DNA of 64,000 bases from Entoloma clypeatum (lineage: Eukaryota; Basidiomycota; Agaricomycetes; Agaricales; Entolomataceae): contig OY751487.1 in the NCBI GenBank assembly GCA_963565915.1, forward strand, positions 2,976,001-3,040,000, in the 5' to 3' direction. Position numbers and translations under genes: made by a program. Below are positions 23,885 through 35,847 of this stretch, piece after piece (position 1 is the stretch's first letter; every line of letters begins with the position of its first letter). The notes under the pieces were generated by a model that did no database searches, was not told where the DNA came from, and saw only the letters and a list, made by a program, of their open reading frames with translations.

Positions 23885-26765
23885 ATGCCCGCCATCAGCA
23901 AATCAAGAGCTATTCCATGGCCCGAATCCCTCCCATACGACAAGCAATCCACCCCCGTCTCAGGGACGAAACGTCCAGGACAAACAGGTGAGTGAGACCC
24001 GGGTCAGAGAGTGTCGCCCATGTTCAACCAGACCTGCACCTCCAGCACATTTTCGAAACGGTGAGACACTCGATTACAGCCTGTAGCGAAGATGTCCTCA
24101 AGCAGCGTTAGGCATCTGGGGTCTTATTGGTCCGCATACTCCCAATTCCCTCAACACCCTTGATGAAATCTTCGAGCATGCCTTGTCGGGCAGCAAGGAC
24201 CAGCCTTTTCTTGGAGCACGGCCGATTGTCTCCATGAACCCTCTCAAATATGCAAATCACTACGTTTGGGAAACCTATGGCGAAATCGATGTTCGCAGGC
24301 GTAACATAGGGAGCGCTCTGGTTTCCCTGTTCAGTAAGGGCCAATTAGGTGGAGGAGAATTCGAGACTGTCGGTATATGGTCTGCGAATCGTCCTGGTTT
24401 GTCAGTTAACTGTATAACACCAATGCAATTGACAATCCGGTCATTCAGAATGGCAACTGATTGATATTGCGTTGCAAAGTTACAATAAGGTTTCAGTCAG
24501 CCTGTACGACACATTGGGGAAAGATTCAGTCGGTCAGTGACTTTGTCTGTATGCATTGTTCAGTCTGTAACTCACATTCCCGTGTTTCTCTTGCAGAATA
24601 CATGTAATTATGCGTCTACTTAATCACCCTAGGGGAGCCATCTGACCCCCCATTAGAATCAATCATTCCTATCTGACGGTCATTTTCTCGACATCGGATC
24701 ATATCCCAAGTCTTTTGAAACTTGCTCCACATGTCCCTTTCCTCAAATTGATCGTCTGCATCGACAACCTGACACCTGAAGCAAAAACCATTCTGACTGA
24801 ATGGGGCACAGCTCAGAATGTACAAGTTCAAGACTTACCCCAACGTGGGCGCTTTTGCGGACTTATCGCCTTAATTCTGCGTCTGAATCTCATCATCATT
24901 TAGTCGAAGCATATGGCAAAGCCAATCCCAGTCAACCCATACGTGCCAAGCCCGAAGCGATTGCCTCCATTTGTTATACATCTGTAGGTCGAAGTTTGCT
25001 TTCTCAAGCATCACTTTGACTATCATCACCGTTCTAGGGAACAACGAGTAATCCCAAAGGTGGTTCTCCGAGCTTCCTTATTACAATGCGAGTCTCATCT
25101 CAACTTCACAGGTGTATTACTCTCCCACATGAATCTTGCACTGTCGACACAATCAAATATTCATGGACTCAATTTACCCAAAGACGCTTGTATCATGTCA
25201 TACTTACCCCTTGCCCATATATACGAGGTCAGTTCCTTCACCCCCTCCTCCCCTGTGAATTATGCAACAAAGAGTAATCTCATGAGGTAGCGAGTATGCG
25301 AACTGTGTGTCATTTCTGTTGGTGGCAGGATCGGCTACTTCTCAGGCGATCCATTGCGTCTTTTGGAGGATGCCCAGATACTTAAACCCAATTTCTTCCC
25401 GTCCGTCCCCCGTGTTCTGAACCGTGTATACCAAGCGGCTATGACTGGGGGAAATCTACCTGGCTTGAAGGGAGCTTTATTTAGAAAGGCCATAAAAGCC
25501 AAACTTGACCAATTGTATGCCACTGGGAAGGTTACGCATGTCTTTTGGGATAAGCTGGTCTTCCGGAAGGTACTCACGATGTATGCGTACCCCCTACTGT
25601 ACTGATATAGTCGTCCCTCAGATTCAAGCCGTCCTTGGCGGCAATATAATGTTGATATCAAGCGGATCTGCACCTATCAGTGCCGATGTCATGGATTTCT
25701 TGAAGATTGCTTTCTCTTGTGAGGTGACTGAAGGTATGCAATATCGTCCTCTTTTCCGGTCCATCATCTGACATACATGATAGGGTGAGTCCAGAATCGA
25801 GAGTCTTGTGCTTTTGCCAGACTGTTGATGTCATCTCAGCTACGGAATGACTGAGGGTTGTGCAACTTGTGCCAAAACCTGGCCAGATGACCCATCGTCG
25901 AGTGGAACTGTTGGCCCTCCTCAGCCTATCAACGAGATTAAACTGGTTGACGTCCCTGCCATGGGATATACGTCTGAAGATAAACCTAATCCACGCGGAG
26001 AACTCTGCATGCGCGGTGCTAATTGTTTCACAACTTATTACAAAGGTATGCACCTTTAGTGCTGTTGTGCTGGTTCCTAATTTCCCTCTAGATGAGAAGA
26101 ATACAAGAGAAGCAATTGATGAAGAGGGTTGGGTCCACACGGGTGATGTTGCCGAGATAGATAATTGCGGTCGGATAAAGATCATTGACCGAGTGAAGGT
26201 AAGACTGATGTCGTTCTGCGTCGATTTCACTTGTTCAATTTTCTTTGTGTGCCCGCGTGGCGAGCAGAATATCATGAAGCTTGCCCAAGGAGAGTACGTG
26301 GCTCTCGAGAAGATCGAAAACTTGTACAGCACCTTGCCTATGATCGCCCAGATATATGTCCATGGTGACTCCTTGCAATCTCACCTGCTTGCGGTTGTTG
26401 TCCCGGATCCCACCCAACTCTCAGCAATCGTCTCTAAGCTCACAGGGAAGAGGATAACCGCTGATCTCACAAAAGCATGTGCAGACGAGCGCGTCAAGCA
26501 GCATTTCCTTGACATCCTCACCCGCGAGGCTAAGCGCAATGGCCTGAAAGGGTAAGTTCCTCAATAGGCTGGCAGAGCTACGTGATTCATGCTTGAGCCC
26601 AGATTTGAAATGGTGAGGCGAATCCACCTCAGTCTTGACCCGTTCAGCGTGGAAGACGGAACGTTGACGCCGACAATGAAGATCCGGCGCAAAGATGCGT
26701 ACAACAAGTACAAGGAGGAGCTCGATCAATTGTATGCACTTGGGGAGCCTTCGAGCAAGTTGTAG
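23885..26765 (+). CDS. Long-chain acyl-CoA synthetase
   Basis: Activates fatty acids to acyl-CoA with ATP for lipid synthesis or breakdown. It starts MPAISKSRAIPWPESLPYDK. The N-terminal domain shows NPLKYANHYVWETYGEIDVR and FETVGIWSANRPEWQLIDIA. A 7-nt exon (24597-24603) and a 22-nt exon (25038-25059) are needed to restore VEYIINHSYLTVIF and ICYTSGTTSNPKGVLLSH, the AMP-binding motif. Then come DACIMSYLPLAHIYE, IGYFSGDPLRLLEDAQ, LKPNFFPSVPRVLNRVYQ, VTEGYGMTEGCA, GWVHTGDVAEID, GRIKIIDRVK and NIMKLAQGEYVALEKIEN (fatty-acyl signature). It ends LDQLYALGEPSSKL; no peroxisomal SKL tail is seen (last three residues are SKL: Ser-Lys-Leu), so the end is in fact a perfect PTS1-type tripeptide and suggests peroxisomal targeting. 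Stop 26763-26765. Confidence 0.95.
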
Positions 26766-26853
26766 ACGTTATAGGCACTGAATAAAATATTGTCAATGAA
26801 TATATGTATTGTGTTGTGACAAAGTGGATCAAACACCGATCTGCTCATTGACA

Positions 26854-27617
26854 ATGAACTTGAACGACCACCCCGTCCTCGTCGCTCCACGCCCCGTCCG
26901 TCTCACCCAGTCATCCCATGCTGCAGTCGCCCGCCACAACACCCCCGCTGACCGCGTCAGAATCAGCGAGAGCTCCATGGGCGATTTCAAGCTTTCCCTC
27001 TTCTCCGATCCCCCTCTCCCTGAATTAGACCAGCTCTCCCCCCGCTCTTCGCCTCGGTGAGCAACCCATCTACCTTTCCCCGTTTCTTTCTCCAATAGAT
27101 GCCTTAGGCCTGCCCTCCCATCGGAGGCTCTGGAAGAATTCCTATCTATCTTGCGGCCCTCCTGCTTCCCACCCGCCTCGCCGATGCGTAGGAACCGCCG
27201 ACAAGGCACTTCTTCGCTTCCCGTCTATGCACATGATCGGTCGCTCTCGTATCACAGCCGGGGTCTTCTCGACATCATCCCGGCGAAGGATGAGCCACTG
27301 GACGGGCAAGATATGGTAAATTCGCGGCAACCCAGTCGAAACGCAACACACTCGTGTACTCCGGAAGCAGTAGATATTGGAACAGAGAACCCTCCCTTTC
27401 GGTGGTTCAAGGCAAATGTCCTTTGTTCGTTTTCCAACAAGTCATCCTGGGCATCCTCCTCATACAAATTATAGCCTCTCCGATTTCCCGCAACCACACC
27501 AGGAACCCGTTCTCACGTCAACATGCGAATGAATCACCTTGCCCGGCCTCTCCGCTTTCGCCTGCGGCAATCCCTTTGCCCCTTCCTTCACCTGAGGAGA
27601 TCATTGACATGTCATGA
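26854..27617 (+). CDS. Hypothetical protein, 3' exon structure unresolved
   Basis: I do not recognise this gene. Exon 1 (26854 to about 27058) encodes MNLNDHPVLVAPRPVRLTQS and continues to PELDQLSPRSSPR. A good intron (GTGAGC to CAATAG, 27059-27107) joins to CLRPALPSEALEEFLSILRP and RSLSYHSRGLLDIIPAKDEP. Beyond 27315 the same frame runs to a stop at 27474. A different frame holding NTLVYSGSSRYWNREPSLS, a hydrophobic stretch and a Pro-rich tail (PLPLPSPEEIIDMS) runs to 27617. I cannot bridge the two with a normal-length intron. The end given is the farther stop and is uncertain. Confidence 0.4.
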
Positions 27618-27968
27618 GCTTCTCAACCCAGCGAACCCGTCTGCTGGCAATTTTATAAGTTGCTCGACCAAGGGTATTGCCGTGACTGGTCTTCACGCTC
27701 TTTACGGTTCCTTTTCACAAACGGATTTTATCTATGAACTCGATATATTGCCATCGTTCGGAAGTTTCACTTCTCCTATCTATTCTAATGACCTTTTTGT
27801 TTTTATCATCATTTACTGTAGTGACTATTCTATCCAGCTCGGCGCTTCACGTCCGTCATAATAGTGGCCGGAATCTACTGTACAGTCCATTTATGTGGAA
27901 CATTTTTATTATGAATTATGACTTTGCAACAAGATGAACTTTTTATACCTAGTGGCGTGGAGGATCTA
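27618..27968. other. Convergent intergenic region, no gene seen
   Basis: 351 bp, T-rich, between the unknown gene and the stop of the M24 peptidase. It should contain both 3' UTRs. Short open frames here look random. Confidence 0.5.
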
Positions 27969-29527
27969 TCAAGGTGACCAAGGTGATTTGCTTTGTCCAC
28001 CCACACGTTCAGTCAAAAGAACTGGATGACCCTGTTCGTCCACGAAGAAACAGTCCTCCAGCCGCACACCAACCTGGACAAGGTTGAAAGACGGGAGGTT
28101 TCGATCGTAAGATGTACTGACCTGCCCTTCAATATATATTCCTGGCTCGTTGGAACAGGTATGGCCGCTTCGGATAACAGCGTCGCTTCCACCCTTCAGA
28201 TACGGCTCTTCATGAACCTCCAGCCCGATGCCTGCCTCTGAATATAGCCTTTGTCCAAGAAAGCTGAACAACCAGGGTGACTCACCGTGACCCAATCGGT
28301 GGGTAAAGTAGGATGCATAGCCTGCGACATCGAGATACGATCTTGCGGCAGCATCGACAGTGTGCGCCGAAACCTTCGCACGTACTGCGCGTAAAGCTTC
28401 CCTCTGTGCGGAGTAAACATGGTTCCAGATCTGCTGGTGCCTGGCTGAAATATTGGACTCAGGTAGTGCCAGTGTCTGTGACGATGAATTTGTAAGTTGC
28501 TGAGTTGCCTGATGTAGTGAAATGGGAGTACTCGGGTGACATCGCTATAGTATCCGTGCAAGGATGCAGTACAGTCAAAAAGAGCAAAGTCAGATTCACC
28601 CAGAACGCGATCTGTTCCACTCCCATGGGGAAGAGCACCGTTCTCTAGAAGGAGTTCCCATCACGACAAGGTTGGTGGGCGTTCGATAATGCACAAACCT
28701 CCGAACAAGGTCAGGCAACCACCTTCCTGTAGCCCAGCTGCTGCCAGGGCTGAAGCCATCATTGAACGAGCTTCCGTTTCACGCATACCGATCCGCATGC
28801 GCCGATGAACCTCACGGATAGCTAGGAGAGTAACCTATGGATCGAATGAGAGAGAGAGGACGGTGAGTAGTAAGGTAATCCTTGACCTCATTTGCACATC
28901 TCAAAATGTTGATTTCAGCCGCTGATTTGCGTTCACGTAGCTCTGTGACTTGGTCAGGCGCAGAAGCGATGGTCGCATTGGGAAGAGCCGCCTGTAGTCC
29001 ATCGGAAAGGAATTTGCGAATGTGACTATCAACGAATATGGTACCCGTGGAAGCAGATAGGGATGAAGCAAGGACAGAGTATGGATTTGCATCCTCGGAC
29101 CATTCAATGTATCGTGCGTGGAAAGGGATGGCTAGCTTTCTAGCCCTAGTTGCTTCGAACTGTTGGGAAGAATCAGCGTTGGGCTACGTCGCATTTGTGG
29201 GTCATGCGATACCTTGGGAGTGAGAACGGCGACGGCTTGGGGATCAGAACCCTGTGTACTTATGATAAGGAGTAAAGGACGTTCCGAGAGTTTCCAGTCA
29301 GACAACGAGAAGTTGGCATAGTACGCAGTGTTTGGGCCTGGTTCGGCGATGTATGTGGACGCATTGAAATTACGAAGGACATCGAGCAATGCAGTATGGC
29401 GGTGATGAAACTCGTCTCTGGTTATGGGAAGGGTATGCTGACAGTGGTGGGCGAGATGTCGGAAGGATATGGGCCAGAGAGTGTGAGATGACACGAGGAG
29501 TGCGATGAGAGCCTGAACGAAGGCCAT
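27969..29527 (-). CDS. Xaa-Pro dipeptidase/aminopeptidase P-like M24 metallopeptidase, probably secreted
   Basis: The start at 29527 gives a hydrophobic N-terminus (MAFVQALIALLVSSHTLWP) that looks like a signal peptide or anchor. The N-terminal creatinase-like domain includes DEFHHRHTALLDVLRNFNAS and AEPGPNTAYYANFSLSDWKL. The catalytic pita-bread domain contains VTLLAIREVHRRMRIGMRET, the metal pair in LFDCTASLHGYYSDVTR (two Asp), the His in THRLGHGESPWLF, and the Glu ligands in CSNEPGIYIEG and VGVRLEDCFFVDEQG. All five ligands are present, so the enzyme is expected to be active on dipeptides or peptides with Pro in second position. Its start codon lies 6 bp from that of the divergent AlkB-like gene. 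Confidence 0.88.
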
Positions 29528-29533
29528 CGCAGC

Positions 29534-30938
29534 ATGAGCATGAACAACGACGACGATACAGACACCCTCATCGCTCTTGCCTCCAGCCTCCTCGCCCCCA
29601 ATGTCTTCAGCACCGACACTATCCTCGATGCACTCGTAAAGTCCAACGGGGACGTACAAGCCACTGTCGACCTTCTCATCAATAAAAAGCGGAAACGACC
29701 CCAACTTGATGACTGGCTACATCGACCCTCCAAGTCGCGTCCAGCGGCACAATCTCTAGCCTTTTGGGCCTCCAAGAATGCCTCATCGCCACCTCTTCTG
29801 CTCTCCACCCCTGAAAGCATAGCCCAACACACGCCTTGCACCCTTCATTTGTCTGTGCTCCCTTCCGAACTCGCCTGCAGCCTGTTCTACACCATGCTCC
29901 GCGCCTCTCGAGATTGGAAGAGAAATAAATGGTGGCTCTTTGATCGACTCGTGGAGAGTCCTCATCGCACCGCCTTCTTTGCACGAAAGGATGATGGGAC
30001 TGGTGATAACGAATCTTGGCAAGAGGCCGCTCAGTCCTGGTGCGATACATCACCTGCTTGTATATCAGTGGACATAACCGATTATTAGGTACAACGGTCG
30101 GAAATCTGAACCTCCTGATGTGTTCCCTACTGCCATGGAAAGTGCTTGTATGATAATCGAAGGCGTCGTAAATGAACAACTAAAGCAACGCACACGTTTT
30201 CCGCTGGAATGGGATGGTGGGAGTTGGCGCGCCAATGTGGCTGCTTCGAATTGTTACGAAGGCTCGAAGGAAAGTGTCGGCTTTCACTCTGATCAACTCA
30301 CCTACCTTGGCCCGTACCCAACCATTGCGTCGCTCAGTCTTGGTAAGCTCTATACTCAGGTTGGCGACGGGAAAACGGTTTTTTACTTATGACAGGAACC
30401 CAAAGGATGTTTAGATTGCGCGAAGTGATACCCACAGGAGAGGTTGATTCTCGCAAAGCACGAACATTCAACATTCCACTAACCCACAATTCGGTAGGTG
30501 ATCTATGACCCCTCAAACTACACAAATTTCAACTAATCGAAGCTTATCATCATGCATGCATCATGCCAAGAGAGATTTAAGCATTCCATCCCCCCACAAC
30601 CTACCATCGACCTGTATCGTCCTGCGTTTCCAGAAAGCCCGGATGTGAAGATAGAGCCTTCTAATTCCCGCATCAACATCACTTTTCGTTTCTACAGGCC
30701 CGATTTTCAACTTCCTAGTATACCACATTGTAAATGTGGTATTCCTACGATTCTTCGGCCAGACATGAAGAATCGAATCGATGGGAAGACCAACCGATAC
30801 TGGTGGTCATGTTATGCTGGTGCTCAAAATGAAGGCAAAGGGTGTAATTACTGGAAACTTATGAATATCGAAGCCGAAAGCCGTGGCCCTTGTGTTGGCG
30901 ATTTCCCCCGTGTAAAGGCCAGCATCAATAGATCTTGA
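29534..30938 (+). CDS. AlkB-like 2-oxoglutarate/Fe(II) dioxygenase with N-terminal CUE-like domain and C-terminal GRF zinc finger
   Basis: Residues about 10-50 (LIALASSLLAPNVFSTDTIL, ALVKSNGDVQATVDLLINKK) form a CUE/UBA-like ubiquitin-binding fold. A charged linker (KKRKRPQLDDWLHRPSK) leads to the dioxygenase domain. That domain has SLFYTMLRASRDWKRNKWWL, NVAASNCYEGSKESVGFHSD (the HxD iron site), YLGPYPTIASLSLGTQRMFR, THNSLIIMHASCQERFKHSI (distal His in KHSIP) and RINITFRFYRP (2-oxoglutarate-binding Arg). The C-terminal CKCG...WWSC...GCNYW pattern (about 30730-30860) is a GRF zinc finger that binds single-stranded nucleic acid. Repair or demethylation of alkylated DNA/RNA is expected from the family; the substrate is not known. 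The Met two codons later (29540) is an alternative start. Confidence 0.85.
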
Positions 30939-31084
30939 GCAACTCAAATATTTAAACGAGTTCTCTTGGATTCAGTAGTACTCAATGACGATGATTGATT
31001 GGTCCAGATAAAGAAGATTACATTGGGATATTCATATTACTCACGGCAAAGATAAGAACTAGTAGTGACCCAGAAGTGCACAGG

Positions 31085-34000
31085 TCATCCTGGATCTGCA
31101 ATATTGATATATTGATCTCTGCTCCGCAAACGTCTCATGTGGGGAACTTGGAACATTTGAACGGGTAGTGCACTGCGTGCTCCATCCGCCTGAGATTGTA
31201 GCTTGAAAGTGGGCGATCCATGGGCACTCCGGCTACGAGAAAGGCGGGTCCCAAGATGTTTCTCATCAAGGCCAATCGAATTGGCCTGATCAATGGATAC
31301 ACTCAGCACAGGTGGGTGGGGTCGTGGGGTTACGAACGACGAGACATGAAGGAGGATGGCGAACTCCTCTGTTGAACTCGTTAATTTGACCATGTTATTC
31401 CGTAAAGTCGAGGATGCGGTATGCAAACCCGCATACGTCTTAACAACACCAGAAAGTTGGACAACGTTCTGTATATAGCCATTTTAGCGAAATTGCTGGT
31501 GAGACCAGATATTGTTACCTTCAGGAATGTATGTGCATCCTCCCGCAACGTCTTTGCACTGAGGGCAGTGTGTGTATTCTCCGACGTCCTCACTGTGTCA
31601 GACAGTCTCATGGTCGCGATTCGGGCGTGCCTTATCGTGTCGCGGACAGACATTTTGATGGTCAAAATGTCGCCTAGGACGTCCTCTATCATGTCACAGA
31701 CAACTGGCGCGATTTCTACAGCTGCATAGATAGCCTGCAATGCCTCTTTGTCAACTTGATTTTTGGAGTTGGCTGGAAGCTCTGAGAAAATCGTCCGTGA
31801 AGGCAAAGAAGGTGAGTATGACGCCGAGGTCAGAAGCGAAGCTTGCGATCCTTGGCGTGAGTGAGCGCTGCTCAGGAGATCATGGTGATGATAAGTCTTG
31901 GTTCTGGGCGCCGATGGTTGAGACGTTGGCATGGTCGGGGATGGTGATTGAATAGTTGTTAATGGAATAGTCATTTGCCTTTGGGGTGCACGCAGAATGG
32001 GTACAGGGGGGGCTCCGCCGGGGGCAATCCCTGCAAACGTTCCAGGAAAATCCTCATATGACGGTAGATTTCGACCGATTTCGACATCCTTGGAGCTGAA
32101 CGAACCAGCATGTCGCCTAGCAGTGCGAACTTTCCCCACGGTAGCTGCAGCAGAAACCCCTGGTCCCGTAGACCTCGGCCAGGGTGTCGGGTCCAATAAG
32201 CCAAATACAGCAATGGGGGGGTATGCTTCAGATCCAACGGTGCTTAAGACAAGTGGGGATGAGGAGAAAGTCTTTGCGCGGAGAAGGGGTTTAATGAGGT
32301 CAATCTGATGTACCATGGATTGCCAAGCACATGATACTTCGGCAGCACCTGCATACAGGTCCAGCAATATCCAGCGAGAATATCGAGCGTCATCGTCAGT
32401 GGTGACTTTGAGGTGTAACCCCAAGACACCAAGAGCTTTACTAAACGCTGCCACAGCGTCTTTGCAGCTCTCTACGACCCCGCGACATATAGCGGGTGCT
32501 GGGAACATCTTCTGGCTGATAGCGTCGAAGCGATCCAGGAAGTTGATCAGTTGCACTATGTCTGCGCTGGCGGAGTCCAAAATTTTCCGCAACACTGATG
32601 AGATTTTATCGTCGGTTATATGAATCAGATACTGCAGAAGACTTTGATAAATTTCGCAAATCGCGAAAAGAATGTTTCGAATGGAATTAATGAGGCAAAC
32701 GAGGGCTTTTGGTAGGGTTTTCGGGGCCGGAAGCATTGACAGGCGCCGAAAGTAGGAATCGCGTTCGAGCGTTACCGAGTGCATGGCCCGAATTGGAAGC
32801 AGTCCATCAAGTTCCTTGGTTGCAGGGCTGCAGACCTGGTCGCGGGAGTCAGCGACCAAACCCGAGCCTTCTCGGAGCGAAGTGGGGATGAAAACCCCAT
32901 CAGTGGTGCGATTGCAACATGTTATCGTCACCTGATGATCTGTAGGCAGTTTCGATATCTTCTCCAATGTACTGTTCAACTCTGCCACCGTCAGATCAGA
33001 CATGCTTTTCTTGCTAGAAGAAACAGGCAATCTCTCTGAAGCATCGTACGAATTCGTCCGAAGATGTTGTAGTTGGTGAAGATGAACGTCATCATTGTCT
33101 CGGAAGGACTCCAAATTTGCAGGACTAGGTAGGTAGCTCTCGAAGGAACGCGTGGGCGAAGGTTGAGCACTAGCGGTGCCAAGTATCCCGAGGTGCAAAG
33201 GCGGACGCTGATCTTGACTTTCGGGTGAGATCATGCGGGAATCTTGAAGAGAGGTGGTTATTGAAGAGACCGAAAAATTCGAGTCTACCGAGAATGATCG
33301 AGTGTGAGGTGGTGGGGATGCATGTTCCCGCAAGGGAAATTTCCAGGAGCTATAGCCGTCATCACTGAATGTTTTATTGAGTTAACATATTCTGGCCTGA
33401 GCAAAGCGCGGCGCACATGGGGTTGGCCAAATTGCGTTCCTCATCGTGCACAGAATTATTGTTTTTTTCCCGAGATTCAAGGTCTATCCATCTTTGGAGG
33501 GTTCGTATCCAGGCCTGCATAGCGTGGCTAGAGTCTAAGCCACCTGTCGGTTCGATTACATGTTTGGGAGGCCACTCAATAGGGTTCCGCTCCACCTGCA
33601 AGACCTCCAGATTGCCAAATTTTGCAAGGTATGGCGGTAGTCGCACGAGCTGGTTCCGCGAGAGACAAAATACCTAACGGGGTGCTGAGCAATATAACAT
33701 AGAAGACAACGACGTACAAACTCGAAGATTCACTAGCTCTCCAGCTTCTGATGGTAATCTTTTGATTTTATTATAGCCAATGTCCAGAGTATCGAGCGAT
33801 GGTATCAAAGTCAGCTATTACAATGTTGATGTCAGTATGCATGGATTGGAAAGGTCGGCCCACCACATCAGGAAACACCGAGAAATTGTTGTATTTAAGA
33901 TTGAGGTATCGCAGTCGCGACAACAGCGCAAATTCCATCGGTAAAGTGGTGAGGCGGTTATGGTCAAGTGCCACTCTGTGATGTTCATACGTGTTAGTCG

Positions 34001-34261
34001 GTGGTGTTGGGCTTCCAGGTTGTTGTACCTTTTCACACAGCCTTGGTCTTGCAGAGTTCCTTTTCCAGTGCTGCCGAGTTCCTCTGCTGCCCATGGACCA
34101 ATATCGGAGAGTTTCAACCGAGAGAAAATCAAGGTAACACCACTATCCGAGGAGTCTTGCAGAGCCTTGGAAATATGCGCAGAGCTGAGCGAGGTGGAGC
34201 GGCTCTTTTCGACTGACTGTGGGGATTGGAGGTCTGCTGGATCCGTATCGAAGGCGGTCAT
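31085..34261 (-). CDS. SOG2-type leucine-rich-repeat protein of the RAM/MOR cell-polarity pathway
   Basis: SOG2 works with the Cbk1/Orb6-type kinase module in polarised growth and cell separation. The start at 34261 gives [20 protein letters not shown]. Leucine-rich repeats follow over several exons: [77 protein letters not shown], then [13 protein letters not shown]. The large exon 31381-33333 holds a Ser/Pro-rich linker ([20 protein letters not shown]) and the helical SOG2 domain ([60 protein letters not shown]). The LRR plus Sog2 order is the family's usual layout. Stop 31085-31087. Confidence 0.85.
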
Positions 34262-34406
34262 GGTAATATACGGTACGGCCAGACGACAACCAAGTGAGCA
34301 GCAGTATTCATCCACAGCCTGAGATTGAATTATGAACGTCTCTTGGTATAGTACATTTATTTAATGGTGTTTTGTGACCCGTGACAATACAAAAGTTACT
34401 TTCGTT

Positions 34407-35847
34407 TCAAAACCACATCGAGACCGATAAACTAGTTTCTTCGCTTCGCATGGCATGCCACCACCCCGGAGGCAGGTAAAGTAAATCGCCGGGCTGTAGG
34501 GTCGCGCCGAGAGCATGGGGTACGACCTTGTCGACGAATTCACAGGAACGTTGGGTCTCCGTTTCGGCAAAGACGTCTATTTTTGAAGTGTTGCTCATGT
34601 TGACGTCACTTGAACTCAATGACCCATCATTGCTCGAAGAAATCGGTTGCATTAATGATGTGAGGTTCGGCGGTGCTAGCCAGATCGTCTTGCAACCCAC
34701 TATCTGCACTAAGTAGGAAGAACAAGTGTGAGGCATTTTCCGGAAAGGCGAGTGTCGACTTACCAAATACATTAAAGTATGGGTCCTGGGCATTCACAAT
34801 CAAGGGTCCGGGTTGTCATGAAGGGAGGACACGCTCACTACATGTGCGGGGGAAACAGTGCCTTCCGGTCCAAACCATGTGTTGATAATCAGCTGTTCAT
34901 CGTTGCCCGGAGGGTGGTACCCAGATGGATGAACGTCAGAATAGACGTAATCCGGGATGATAATGTCTTGGCGAAGAGCAGGAAATTGTCTCAGAAGGTC
35001 ATGCTGCGCGAGGTATAACGTATGCGATGCCTCTGGCGGGGGAGGTTGGTCGTCCAGTTCCAGATGAGAAAGAAAAGTGTCCCAATGGACCAATGCCTGC
35101 ATCCAGTCGTTTTCTCGGTAATCCTGCCCAACCTCGACGGGTACAACTCGGCAAGGTCCAGACGCGGCACGTAAATATGCTGCCGAGTTCCATGGGTGCT
35201 CTCTCATCGCTGGCCATTCTCGAGCGTACCGTCTTAGAATAAAAGGGCAGTTGCTCCAGCTTGATTGAAAGATTTGTAAGGAAGGAGGAGCTAGGAGGGA
35301 CGGTACTTCTTTATGAGAGTTTGGCAGACTGACGTTCCCTCGACAGCGGTGTTTCGGCGACGTATGAATTCTAGGAACAAACGGATGGGCGGGAAGATAA
35401 ATGTTTTGTATATCGGCGATGATTGACAGGACGAGATCCACGCGGCCACAAGCAGACCCGCAGAAAATGAGAACATGGTCCAACTCAGCAATGGATTGGG
35501 GGGCGGTTGACGAATGAAGGTTTGCCAAAGAGCTGAGGATGGATGCATCTGTGTACAGCCTGATCCAACCAGCCAACGCAGATCCTTGCGAAGAAGTCAT
35601 TTTCTGACGGGCAATGTCTCTCAGGGCGGCCAAGTCATGACATGGCAGTGATTGTGCAAGCAAGGTTTCCGCATTTGAGCGAAGGCGATCGAAGAGCGGC
35701 TGGCCGCAGGTGAGTAAGGCTTCAGCGAGAAAAGGTGCATATTACAGTGCAAATGAGCAGAGAGGGTATCGTACCTGTCGTCAATGGATTTTGGACGTCG
35801 TGGAGGTCGGCGGCGAGCTGGTGGATGTACGAGTTGATGTTGAGCAT
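34407..35847 (-). CDS. JmjC-domain 2-oxoglutarate oxygenase, KDM8/JMJD5-like
   Basis: The start at 35847 gives [21 protein letters not shown] helical N-terminal region ([20 protein letters not shown]) precedes the domain entry [20 protein letters not shown]. The JmjC core has [36 protein letters not shown], and [13 protein letters not shown] joined by an intron to DPYFNVF. The donor GTGAGC leaves one Val codon, giving the iron site HVD. The next exon has [13 protein letters not shown], and the last gives [20 protein letters not shown] with the second iron-binding His, ending SVSMWF (stop 34407-34409). Protein or histone hydroxylation/demethylation is expected from the family. The start codon is 170 bp from that of the divergent MOT1 gene. 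Confidence 0.85.

Noticed and set aside
29422..30179. Long minus-strand open frames antisense to the AlkB-like gene
   Set aside because: They are shadows of the CUE-AlkB coding strand; no motifs of their own.
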